Source: Hypsibius dujardini (taxonomy: Eukaryota; Tardigrada; Eutardigrada; Parachela; Hypsibiidae). From it: a DNA stretch of 41,679 nucleotides. The notes beneath the pieces are model-generated. The model saw only the letters and a program-made list of their open reading frames with translations, was not told the DNA's origin and did no database searches. Below, piece after piece: positions 1-10,672 of this stretch. Location of the stretch: NCBI GenBank assembly GCA_001579985.1, contig LRSR01006812.1, positions 1-41,679 of the forward strand. The letters are read 5' to 3'. How positions within the stretch are numbered: position 1 is the first letter of the stretch; each line of letters starts with the position of its first letter. The translations under genes were made by a program, and so were the position numbers.

Positions 1-1053
1 TCACGCGATATAATGCAGTTATCATCCTGCAGGACATGAACTCGGCTTGCTATTTTTAGGTTTCGTTGCATTCAGTGTAGTAGCATATTATCTAATAGTC
101 CAACAACTTTTTGACATTTCATATGCTCGTGTGATGGTCGGGTTCATCCCGAAACGTGACAGGTTCCCATCAAGCGGAAACTGGGTCTCCTCTTTTTGCA
201 CCGTATTTTTTGTTATTCCGCTTCACCAACCACCTCAACCTCCTCAACGAACTTGTACATTTGCACCATTATGAGCCCACAGGAAAATGAATTGACACTC
301 AGACAGACAAAGAAAGAGAAAAAATACATTAACCAAATACAATACCTCCGGCAAATTCCAGAAAGTATGTGGGTAAACTCTACAAACGTATGACACAAAC
401 AGGCCGAGGCAGAGCCAGTACAGAGGCAGAAACATAGGCACAGATACGAGTGGGGCACAAACACAGACGCAGACACAGACACAGACACAGACACAGACAC
501 AGACACAGACACAGACACAGACACAGACACAGACAAATGTAAACAGGAGAAGATAATTCTTATACTCCAAAGTAAACCTCTTGTAACTGGAGTATCTCAC
601 TGGGCGGAGATAAAAAGGGCTTGTTTTCAGCGTAAACCATGCCGGAAGCCATGTGAGGACCCACTACAATATTCTACTTGAGTGACGAGCTTACGCCACA
701 TGAGAATACATGCGTCTACCTCGGGTACTCAGACACGAACCTAGGTAAGACAAGATATCCGGCGAATATTATCATTCCCTTTGCAATTGTCGGGTTAAAG
801 GTTAAAGGAAACTTCCGGCCTTTACAGACCCTCAAAAGGGATGAACGCGAAGCTATGCTGCTAATTACTCTTGTCTAAAGCCCCCGGTCCGCCGGGTCGT
901 GTAAGCCGCGTCTGCCTGAGCCTCGCGATCCGGCCCCCTGACATCTGTCTGGAATCCACCAAGGGACCCAATAATAATCCATACTGAGTGAATTACATGT
1001 GTAGTGTATGTCAATGGAGGGGGGGGATGTACTACAGGATACTACGGAGATGT
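1..1053. other. Gene-free left flank
   Basis: I see no convincing coding region here. The open frames are short, and several only exist because the ACAGAC satellite at about 465-535 has no stop codons in some frames. The stretch around 870-960 is GC-rich compared with its surroundings but has no recognisable motif. Confidence 0.5.
465..535. repeat. (ACAGAC)n hexamer satellite
   Basis: About eleven near-perfect head-to-tail copies of ACAGAC, preceded by a degenerate zone (410-465) of variant copies. It is intergenic. Apparent Ser-Val or Cys-Val repeat proteins read through it are artefacts. Confidence 0.95.
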
Positions 1054-1054
1054 C

Positions 1055-1062
1055 TATAAAAG
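1055..1062 (+). promoter_or_regulatory. Candidate TATA box of the first gene
   Basis: TATAAAAG lies at 1055-1062, and a pyrimidine-rich stretch follows at 1098-1135. It is about 580 bp upstream of the preferred start codon at 1644, so a long or spliced 5' UTR would be needed. Assignment to that gene is inference. Confidence 0.3.
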
Positions 1063-1643
1063 AACGAAGATACCCTTAGCTAATCGATCACTTTAGATTT
1101 TTGCGTCTCCCTCCTTCTTCCCGCTTTTCTCTTGTCTCGGGGTGCGTGGTGATAAATTGTTCATCTAACGTATATCCTCCTTAAATTGTCTATTTTCGAC
1201 CCGTTTTCTACACGTTCAACATTGAGACACATGTCCGACTCTCATGTTGTCTGAAATTTTCCCCTCGATTTAGACATTCAGACATTTCCCATCTGACACA
1301 TATCAGACTTTCGGTTTTACTCGACTTCAAGTTTTTTTTTCTAATTCACGCATCCAGACATTTCTCTTCCGGTACATCTGGTATAGAATTTCTGTTGTCT
1401 ATGCCTGAGAGTCTTTTTCATCCCGTCAGACATTCATATTTTCCCTTGTGTTAACTTAAGCTTAAGCTTCAGACATTCAGATACTACTTGTCTGACACCA
1501 AGACAGAGCTTGTCCGTAGAGCCCACACGATTCAGACATTGTCAGACTTCATTCAGGCATCAAGACAGATCGTGTCGATTAAGTGTTCTCCGGTTCAGAC
1601 ATCCAGGCAGATTGTTTCTGTCAAGGTTCAGACACCCTCAGAC

Positions 1644-3267
1644 ATGGAGTCCTGTTGCGCGGCGGTGATGCCTGAGGAGCCGTCCTACTCGTTGGAAGAA
1701 CCGATGACGGTGGCGAGTCGTCGGAAAAAGTATCTGATCAACCGCTCCAAGTCCGACCGACGTCCGTCCATGGTGCGTGAATGGGACGGCAGCGTGCACC
1801 GCAGGACCCTCTCGCTCTACGCCAAGGTGTCGGAGAAGCAGCGTGCCGCGACGGCTGCCGCGGAGACCCCGATGGCGGCGCAGAATGCCTTTCATCTGCT
1901 GAACAATGTCATCACCCCGACGGATGAGGAAGCCGCGGCCAGGAAGATGGAGATTAAGTATTCCGCCCGGACGGATGAGTATCGCCGGCCTACGAATCCG
2001 AACTTCCGAAAGGAACAAGGTGCATTTTTTTTAAAGAACAACACATTTTTAGATTCTATCAATAAATTAAACTTAATAAATATTGCAGCTAATTCACTTA
2101 GTTTTTATTAAAATTTGATATATTTTTATTTCAAAATCTTTGTCACTTTTCTTTTTCATTCTCTTTTTCACTTTTATTACGCTGATATTTTTATTGCCCA
2201 TTTTTTATATAAAACATGTTGGAGAGTAAATGCAATCTTTAGTATTTTCAGTATTTTGCTCTATTGAACTAATTAACATTAACCTTACTCATAATTTGTT
2301 AGAGACAACATTTTCTAATTAGGCTCTTCGGTTTCTCTGCGCTCTAGGTTGGAATAGTTTAGTGTTCGCTGAGCGGAACATGGAACTGGTCACCGAGCAT
2401 CGTCAGATGGCGGAAATTGACAACGTCATGGTATATCTGTCTCGAAATCCCGGCACAAACAGCTCGTATATCCAGTGGAAATTTGACCTCTCCGAAACAG
2501 GTGAGAGTGACAGACACAAACACAGACACACACAAAGACACAGACACAGACAAAGACACAGGCACAGACACAAACACAGACACAAACACAGACACAGACG
2601 CAGACGCAGGCACAGACACAGACACAGACACAGACACAGACACAGACACAAATGGAGACACAGACACAGATAGAGACAGGCAACCGACCGCTACAAAAGA
2701 ACATAGACACAAACATCATTACAGCCTCCCGAAAAAGAACAACACGCTCATATATGCGTGTGATGCACTTCACGCAAAAAACTTCCGCCTTATCAATAAT
2801 CTCATAAGAGAGCGAGAGAGCTGCGAACGCGCCATCCTGTCAACTCGACTTCCAATCCCTTAATTCCGCTAATGGATTTCCCCCTTCCCTTCTCGTCGTC
2901 GTCTGTAGGTCTCCGTGTCGACAAGTTCGGCCTGCGTTTCCCCTACGACACATCCGAGGACGGCCACGTGCGGGTCTACCTCAAGCCCGACCTCTACGAG
3001 GACGACGAAGACGGCGGCTACTGCTCCTCCACCACGGCGACCACGACAGATGGACAAGCCCACGTCCCTGTCTTCTCCTCGCCCGTCCTCCATCAGATCC
3101 CCGAGGTGCAGGGCTGGAGCCGGTTCTCCCTGGTCGCGGAGCTGTCCTGCAAACGCGGTGCCTGTGTATTCCATCACTCGCAGCTTTTCCTGCAGCAACG
3201 CACACCCGGGATCTTTGAGAAGGACGTGAAGAAGTACCCCTTCAAAGTGGACATTAGTCTTGCCTGA
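1644..3267 (+). CDS. Unrecognised 295-aa protein, three exons
   Basis: Exons 1644-2019, 2348-2500 and 2909-3267 join in phase 1 at both GT-AG introns and give 295 residues ending in TGA. I do not recognise the family. The N-terminal third is basic and Ala-rich (RRKKYLINRSKSDRR near residue 28). The middle contains WKFDLSETGLRVDKFGLRF. The C-terminal 100 residues look like a compact beta-rich domain with an acidic loop (YEDDEDGG), ending KKYPFKVDISLA. The ATG at 1644 is preferred to the in-frame ATG at 1488, because the extra 52 codons consist of the same CAGACATT-rich sequence that fills the non-coding flank. No signal peptide or membrane segment is seen. Intron 2 carries a large hexamer satellite. 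The codon-like pattern and consistent phases make a real gene likely, but its function is unknown. Confidence 0.75.
2504..2690. repeat. (ACAGAC)n hexamer satellite in intron 2
   Basis: Degenerate then regular CAGACA/CAAACA hexamers begin a few bases after the splice donor at 2501 and fill the first half of the intron. His-Arg, Thr-Asp and Cys-Val repeat frames read from it are not genes. Confidence 0.95.
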
Positions 3268-4917
3268 CCATTCAGGCAGATGATGTCTGTCTAAAGTTTT
3301 TTTTAACCTTTAAAGGTATTAATGTTGCCTGGAACGGGAGAATTTTCATGTCTGAATGCCAGGCACTGTTTTGAATGGCCATTTTGAATTGTATGCGACT
3401 GAAGTTTTATATATGCATATACATATATATGTAATCATTATTTGCTACAGACATCGGCTTTGTCTGAATCGTTTAAATCTTCATGCCTGAACTCTTAGTC
3501 CGATTACCTGCCTAAAAGATACCATATGTAATGCTACCGTAATCAGTCTCAAGTATCGGAGTCGTTGAGTTCTGTCTGCCTGAAGTTATGTAGTCAAGCC
3601 TAAAAGAAGGCTCGAACTTCAGTTATCCTTGCCTGGATCTTGCCAACGTGACTGTCTAGATGCTACGTGTCTGAAATCTAAAACAGATGTCTTATACAAA
3701 GGGTTTCCGTCATTAACGAATCCGGAGAACTGATGTTTGCCTGAATGTCTGAATGTCGGAATGTCGGAATGTCGGGAACTGACTTGGAGCCTTCGAATGT
3801 GATTGGTCACAAAAACAGTTAGTATGCCTGGATCCTCGATGCCTGTCTGATATCTATATCCAGGCACTTGGTTTAAAGGTGCTTTTTTAAGCAATTCGAT
3901 GGCAGGCGGGCATGCTGTTTCATTATTACTGAATGAGTTTGCCTTTTGCCAGCATATCCGGTTCGATTCAGTCACACGTTGAAGGGATGAAAATGCAATG
4001 AAATTAAACGTCCAGGTAACGACGGTCACGCCTCTTAAAATCGCCTGTTAATATTAATATCCCTGTTCTCAAAATTATGAGGTCGGTTATTCCAAAGTGG
4101 ATTAAAATGGGACCTGACCTTCAACTGTATTCGATTAGTCGATATGAATAATTAAACACACGGAAAAATACGCATTACTTTGATTGTCTGGATGACGAGA
4201 GAATCGATGAGGAGGTAGTATAATTTTATGATTATAATTAATTTAATTTTACTGCTTCTCATTGCATGTGATTTTTGTTATTGCTAATTATAATTTACCT
4301 TATCAATTTCAGTAACAAATAGTCGGTCATACACTTCTACCGTCAATTATGCAAATTATGTCAAAAATAAATAAATATTAAATCCGGAACTAATTTGACT
4401 GTCGTTGTAAACCACTTTTTTTTTGCTTCACAGAAATGTTTGTCTGTAATTAAATGTTACCTACGTAATCGTCGCGCAACACTAGGAGTAATGTGACTAA
4501 GTCATTACAGAAATGACGATAGATTCCTCGCACCATGAAAGGATTTGAATAACCGGACGTTGTTGGATTGGGCATCATCTTTCCAGGATTTTAAGCCTAT
4601 CATACGTAGTCATACGTAGTCATACTGCGTATTTGCCGCAATTGTTTCCACGTGCATTTTCTGCCACCCATCTTGATCGGTTTGGCACCGTCATTATAAT
4701 CATAATTCATAATCCTGTTCTCCATATCTCTTCTCGAATTATTATCCTCAAAGAAACAGGCTTATAAAATGTTGTGTACAAAATTACAAATATTATTTGA
4801 CATCATTGCACATCCTATCACGCAATTGCCAGTATAATCTCCCATTCCTTTACCGTGCTGGTTTGATTTGTCTTCAGAGGTATTTAGACGCAAATAATTT
4901 ACGTCATAAACATAGCC
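3268..4917. other. Gene-free stretch with dispersed TGTCTGA motifs
   Basis: No coding region is supported. Between 3268 and 3860 there are many scattered copies of ATGTCTGA, GCCTGAA and similar words, which may be 3' UTR of the first gene. 3860-4780 is AT-rich unique DNA. Three short direct copies of CATACGTAGT sit near 4600-4625. Confidence 0.5.
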
Positions 4918-4920
4918 GTG

Positions 4921-5010
4921 GAGCTGTGTCTGTGTCTGTGTCTGTGTCTGTGTCTGTGTCTGTGTCTGTGTCTGTGTCTGTGTCTGTGTCTATATCTAAG
5001 TCTGTGTCTG
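4921..5010. repeat. (GTGTCT)n hexamer satellite
   Basis: Regular TGTGTC copies on the + strand (ACAGAC on the - strand), followed by variants to about 5025. Intergenic. Confidence 0.95.
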
Positions 5011-5025
5011 TGCCTACTTCTACGT

Positions 5026-7103
5026 TTAGGTCCGGGATGCTGATTGCCTGCTTGTAATCTGGGTTCCCTCTCTCTCTATTTCTGGGTCGCCACTCCTTTT
5101 TTACATCCAACTACAATCACCGCTCAACCCAGGAAAACGATTTATCTTGACGGCTACATCATCACCACATGCACCAAAAATCCAGCAACGACAGCAGCAG
5201 AGAAAAAGCTTATCTTGCCAGGGTCCTTGCTCCATAATCCCTATCCACAGTCGGTTATGACGGGCAATATGATTTTTTCCAAGGCGCGAAAAATTGGCGA
5301 ATCCAGGCACGAGGTCCCTTCAGTGTTTATAGTCTCGATACAATCACAGGAAATGGGGGAAATTTGTTTACCCTAATACATACATACTGTCACCACGACG
5401 GCGCTTAGTGGGATACACGGGGAAATGTCGCGCCATATTCTCGGGGATGACATTTTGACTTGCCATTTGATCCTCTTGTAAGCAGCAGGGTTAAAAGCCC
5501 GGGAAACCCTTGAGTGGGGGGGGGGCGGCTTACGCACGCGACTACATTGCCTGATTTGATGGACCAGTGTTTCATATCCCCTAAGGCAGGGTAAATAACG
5601 GTCTTGAATTAAATTAAAATAAAATAAAATGGTACAAATAAAATAAATAGTAATAAAATTAAGTCAATAATAACATGTCATGTGCCTGTTGTGGTAAGGG
5701 GGAAAGAAGCGCTCGGTAATTTGTTTTTCAGCCGGTACAAAATTAAGCGTTTCACGTGACGGCGAAGCTCTGGATTCGCTCTCCCTTGGGAATGTCACAT
5801 GTATCTAGAATGTCAGCCATAATAGCATTACTCAAGAATTATGAAAATTAAATCAGTTTGTTGTCTGGTAAGATTTCAATTGTTTATTTAACTCCTTAGG
5901 TCGTGCATGAATGTATTTTTTAACTTCTCTTGAGGGAGATTCCTGGAAATTTCCATTTGTCCTGGTTTTGAGTTTTGACTGTAAAAATTTCAATTATTAG
6001 AGGAAGATCGATTCATAATTTTAAACAATCTTCCCTTCAAATTCAATTTAAAATTGATTGGCATTAGCAGAATGCTTTTCGGATGTCAGGGGGCGGAGCT
6101 ATAAATCATTTCTGGAATGTTGTTTGGAAGTTTCCGGCTTAGATGGAAACTGGCCGATAGCTCCACCCCCTGACATTTGAGAATAATTCTGCTGATGCCA
6201 ATCGATTCCAAATTGAATTTGAATAGAAGAAATAATTGCATCTATTATTTATGCTTTACTTGACAAAATCTGATCATTTCAAAACTCAAGAAGCTGTGCA
6301 ATTTTAGCGCGAAATGACAGCTGATTAATTAATCATTTAGCGTTGGGGATTGATCAGATAAGATATTTTCATTCCACTTGGCACATCAACGTGCGGTGCA
6401 GTAATATATTCCTGATATTAGGTGCAGTTTTATTCGTTTGAAAAATGGATGAGCACATAACTATCGGGACTAGCGGGGTGGCCTGGTATCTTGGCTGCCA
6501 ATTGTTTTTTTAATTTAAATTTTTTTTTAAATTTATATTGATCATTCTGAAAATTTGCCTGAAAAAAAACCATAAACTGTGGTATTAGAAAGAAGACAAC
6601 AATTTGCACTGAAAACGACTAAAAATAATAGTTGTTAACGCCTGATGAAAACGCTTTAATACTGACTCGAGGTTATACATCATAGAAGAGGTTGTTATTA
6701 AGCCTAAAATACCCGCTCGCTCTATATCATTTTCCTTCCGGCTGGCTGCGCGGACCCGAATTAAGTATCGTCACTGCCAGTAAAGACTCAAGGAGCAATA
6801 AGGGGCTAGAAAATTCCCACATATAGAATGGATGACCACAATTATGTTGCCAAATTTCATTCAATGTGATCCCATTTTTGGGAGGGGGAAGAGAGACCTA
6901 TTAATTAAAGGGGCACTGCAGAATGGCTTGATTGAAACCTTGTGCCCCGCGGATTTGTCTGTGAGGGACGGTTTTACCGGTCGATGTATGTTCCAAGAAG
7001 CTAAAAAACGCTTCTTATAAGAAAGCCTCTTGTCATTAACCGGCAGAGCCTTCAGGGGATTAAGATCCGAAACAAGCGCTGTAATTGTCTTTGCAGACAA
7101 GAG
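5026..7103. other. Gene-free stretch with one MITE
   Basis: No gene is recognised. The open frames (longest 110 aa at 5044-5376) show no family resemblance and no plausible splice partners. AT-rich tracts dominate 5600-5670 and 6480-6540. One palindromic element at 6036-6223 is listed separately. Confidence 0.45.
6036..6223. mobile_element. Palindromic MITE, copy A
   Basis: A 188-bp element with terminal inverted repeats of about 66 bp. The ends read TTCAAATTCAATTT on the left and its complement on the right. Each arm continues with GATTGGCAT, then GCAGAAT, then an inner TGTCAGGGGG box followed by GGAGCTAT. It has no coding capacity. Two diverged relatives lie at 13586-13789 and 13951-14151. 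Non-autonomous DNA transposon is the best reading; the superfamily is not determined. Confidence 0.75.
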
Positions 7104-7212
7104 AGACACAGACACAGACACAAACACAGACACAAACACAGACACAGACACAGACACAGACACAGACACAGACATAGACACAGACACAGACATAGACATA
7201 GACACAGACGAG
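7104..7212. repeat. (ACAGAC)n hexamer satellite
   Basis: Hexamers ACAGAC with ACAAAC and ATAGAC variants, in the same family as those at 465, 2504, 4921 and 8586. Intergenic. Confidence 0.95.
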
Positions 7213-8070
7213 ACATTGCTGTATATGAAAGGCTGATAATTCCGTTACCCATTGGTAAACAACATAGCCATACCTCTCTTGCTCATGGGCAATAATATAA
7301 CATTCTATGAGACGTTATTAGATCTTTTCCGACTTTTTTTTGTAGACTATTTACACGAGAAAGCTTGTCTGCTTTCTTCTGTGCATAAGTAAAGGTACAT
7401 TTGTATACAGTATATACATATATAACGATTTATGATCGTCCCGGTGAGGATAATAATGATGTAAGGAGCCTGGAGTTTCACATGACGGTGTACTGAGAAA
7501 AGAATAATTTTGGGGTCTCCGCGATGAGAGAGACTTCGTAAATCTTTCCGTGAAGAGAACAGGACGCACGATGGGAGGAGCGATCAGGCGTGTTCCGACA
7601 GTGGACTGCAAGGAAACTGGGTCACAAACGCCAACAACGCGATCGTCAGATCGGTACATCCGGCTGATATCCGATACCGGGTCATGTTTTCATCGGGGAT
7701 TAAGGACAATGCGTTCACCTTTCCTCTCTCTGCCAACAATCTTTCAAGGTATTGATATGTCCTGCAGGGGGCCCGAAATTAACCCACGAACTTGAGAATT
7801 TAACCCGCAATGCAGTGTTCGAATAGTTTGAGCCCATCATTAATTTTCGAGTCGCCGTGTCAGGTGTCGGGTATTTGTATGTCTGTCTGTCTGTCTGCCT
7901 GCCTGTCTGCCTGTCTGTCTATGTATCTGTCTGTCTGTCTGTCTGTCTCTCCGTTTGTCCGTCTGTGCATAATCATTGTCATAATCATTCATTCACTGTC
8001 ATAATCATTCAATCCCGGTTTTTGGGATTAAGATTCCACTCGAAGACAAGAAAACAGAAACATCGTAAAA
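7213..8070. other. Gene-free stretch 3' of the GH114 gene, with TCTG repeats
   Basis: No gene is supported. 7878-7965 holds the first TCTG/CCTG tetramer array of the window, ending in variant units. An 81-aa open frame at 7550-7795 is unrecognised and has no supporting context. Confidence 0.5.
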
Positions 8071-9288
8071 TCAAAACACAAAAACAGACAACAAAGCCAC
8101 AGCAAAGAATACGAGAAAGTTCTCCACCGCACGAGCGTTGTAGCCAGACGTGGAGGATAAGCGACCGGTGGTCGCCGTGGTGTAGCGCGCCTTCGTCGTC
8201 GAACCCGATGATGTGGAGGGCGGCCTGTCGGCGGTGGGGTTCGTGATGACGGTGGTCGGTCTTCGTTGTTCGCACACACCTGCAAAATATTATTGTGCAC
8301 TCGAGCATGGGCTTTACGAGCATTCTCTCCCATTTTTTGTGTCTTTGAGGTGATCGTTCTATCAGTCACTTTGCCTGTGCAGCCGTGGGAAAAGCCATGC
8401 TGCGACTTTGGCGCTTACTAATGTAAACATTATTTATGAGGAAATAATATATAATTCATTCATCAAAAAAGCAGACTAAAAAAGCATTTCGTGAAGTTAA
8501 ACGACTAGAATCATTGCAATAGTCAAGTCTGTTTTCTTGCAGACTCCGTGTGTTCGCTCGAGACAAGTAATTACAATTATCTGCTAGTGTCTGTGTCTGT
8601 GTCTCTATCTGTGTCTGTGTCTGTGTCTGTGTCTGTGTCTGTGTCTATTTCTTATCTTTGGCATCCGGTTGGTTGCACATGCAACTTACGAGTCACTCCA
8701 CTGAAAGCGTAATCTGTGACAGCGCAGGAAAATCCTTCCTCTGTGCAGCGCTCATAAAACGTGCACACATTCTCCGGTAAGGTGGGGAAATCTACCGCCA
8801 ATACAGTTTTCCCATCGGCCTTCGCCAAGCGCGTCCACTTCAAGACATTCTCCACAAAGGGCAAGTTCGTCCCCGAGAGCGCTGTGTCGCCATTCTTAAA
8901 CCAGGTCTCCGAAACCGCCAGTCCATCTACCAGCCCCTTGAACGAGTTCACTTCATACAACTCAGGCACGTTATTTGCGAAGACCTTCAAGTCAGGTGCT
9001 GTTAGTCTGGCCTGGTTCCTGGTCAGCCGAACAAAGGCAATCATCTCCGCCTGTGAGTCGTGGGACGCGTCGTCCGTAAAGTACTGATAGGCGTCCAAGG
9101 CGTCCAAAAACAAACCCGAGTAGCCCCATGGCAGGATGTGTTCTTGCATAAAACGCAAGACGATCCGTTGCCATTGAAGCTTCCAGAATTTAGTCCGGTA
9201 CTTGCCTGTGTGCATGATCAAAGCGAAACGTTTTTGTCGCTGACAGAAACAGACAAACAGACACAGAGACACAGAGACACACAGAGAC

Positions 9289-9319
<31 letters not shown>

Positions 9320-9815
9320 CACAAACAGAGAGATAGACAGACAGACAGACAGACATAGACTCACCTGTCTGTGCGGAGTCAGCTTCAAACGGTGTGACCA
9401 AGAAATCCGGACCTGAATCGGGGTTTGCCCAAAACGGTTGCCAATACCGGCGAAAGTTCTCCGCCTCGCCCAGTGAAAGGTAAGCTAGGAGGGTCTTGTT
9501 TTGCCCGCGAAGCGTGGCAACCTGTGCTGGCGTGAAAGCTGCCGCGTGAGCGTCCAAAACAAAGATGGACAAGTTGGAAGAATGGATTGCCTGAAAGGTG
9601 ATATTATGCATCTGGATGTGGAAGGTTGGGCTGAAACGAATACTGGGATTAGGTGGTGACCAAATGCCCTCGATGAGGTGTGCCGGGGCGTTATCGGACC
9701 GCTGGTTGTCCTGTCGTTCTAGGTTTTGCAGATGGGTTGTTGACTTCTGCGTACTTTGACATTCTATCGGAGATTGAATAAGAGAAAAGGTTAAAAAAAT
9801 AAAGAATAGCAACAT
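8071..9815 (-). CDS. Secreted, probably GPI-anchored GH114 glycoside hydrolase
   Basis: Exons 9815-9365, 9205-8690 and 8279-8071, both introns in phase 1, give 391 aa. Residues 1-19 are a signal peptide. Residues about 45-320 match the GH114 (endo-alpha-1,4-polygalactosaminidase, TM1410-like) fold: AYLSLGEAE (111-119), GYSGLFLDALDAYQYF with Asp185 and Asp188, NNVPEL (228-233) and SETW with Glu250; the two acidic clusters are the likely catalytic sites. Exon 3 adds about 35 residues rich in Ser/Thr, then SSTSG followed by the hydrophobic tail FLVFFAVALLSVFVF, the pattern of a GPI-anchor signal. Expected role is hydrolysis of galactosamine-containing polysaccharide outside the cell. The family is mainly bacterial and fungal, so horizontal origin is possible. 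Both introns carry the host's CAGA-type satellites. Reading past the GTAAGT donor gives a shorter form stopping at 8652; the spliced form fits better because it continues in frame into a coherent tail. Confidence 0.88.
8586..8646. repeat. (GTGTCT)n hexamer satellite in GH114 intron 2
   Basis: Regular hexamers with one CTATCT variant, inside the 410-bp second intron of the GH114 gene. This is the rightmost hexamer array of the window. Confidence 0.9.
9238..9362. repeat. (CAGA)n / (ACAGAG)n satellite in GH114 intron 1
   Basis: Mixed ACAGAG hexamers and CAGA tetramers fill most of the 159-bp intron. The array runs to within a few bases of the splice donor at 9363-9364. It stays open in the frame of the gene, which hides the intron from simple ORF calling. 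Confidence 0.92.
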
Positions 9816-10338
9816 TTTTTTGGTTCTACAATATTTTTCGGATAAGAAGAGAGGTTGTCTGCATGTATGTTGAGGGGAACATGTTTCACGCTGAAGACAT
9901 CTTGCAGTTTACTGTCGTTGAGGAATGTCTTAGACGACTTGGGCATACTATATTGATAAGCTTTTTTATGGTGTTTTCACTGAAGAAGCAGTTGATTCAT
10001 AAGACCAGGTGGAATCAATCGCAAGATTTTGTGGTTCATTGAGTTTACGGCGAGAACTGTTGTTGCAAACACGATTGGCATCGTGCCGGTATCATTTTAC
10101 GAGGAAAGTTTGGAGGCGAGTTTTCGATTGAGTCAGTCATGCACGCGTATCCGTTACCTACTAGCATTCATCTACCCAGCACCCTGTCTGTGTGGCTGCC
10201 CGTCTGTCTGTCTCTCTATCAGTCTTTGTCACCATATGTCTGTCTGCTTGCTTTGTCTGTCTGTCTGTTTGTCTGTGCGTGTGACTGTATTTCTGTCTAC
10301 ATGGCTGCCCGCCTGCCTAGCCTGACTCCATCTGCCTG

Positions 10339-10373
<35 letters not shown>

Positions 10374-10672
10374 CTCTATCTAGCAGTATAAAATACATGT
10401 GCCTGCCGGTCTCTCGGCCTGCCGTTCTGCCTGCCTGTCAATTATACGGATCTTGGGGAGTTGTCAATGCCTGAGTGTAATTAATCTACTCAGACGGCAC
10501 AAACTGACAGTTCCAAGCGCGCTTATCCCAGAACAAAACGTCTGCCGATTAACATTCAAGATACGCGAAATTTCACTCTCGACTGGCTAAAAACAACAGA
10601 ACAGAAGAGCTTAGAAACCCGCTGGAAAAAAAATGCAAGTTAATCGATCCCGAGAAGGTGTTCCTCAGAATT
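9816..10672. other. Intergenic region between GH114 and RBM42, TCTG repeats at 10190-10380
   Basis: No gene is recognised. 10190-10380 and 10405-10440 contain degenerate TCTG/CCTG tetramers. The Cys-rich frames across them are repeat artefacts. 9816-9900 would contain the 5' leader of the GH114 gene. Confidence 0.5.

Noticed and set aside
1488-1643. Upstream in-frame ATG extending the first gene by 52 codons
   Set aside because: The added codons are made of the CAGACATT-rich words that fill the surrounding non-coding DNA, whereas coding-like composition starts at 1644.
2359-2863. His-Arg, Thr-Asp, Cys-Val and Ser-Val repeat proteins on both strands
   Set aside because: They are translations of the ACAGAC satellite. 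The real exon stops at 2500.
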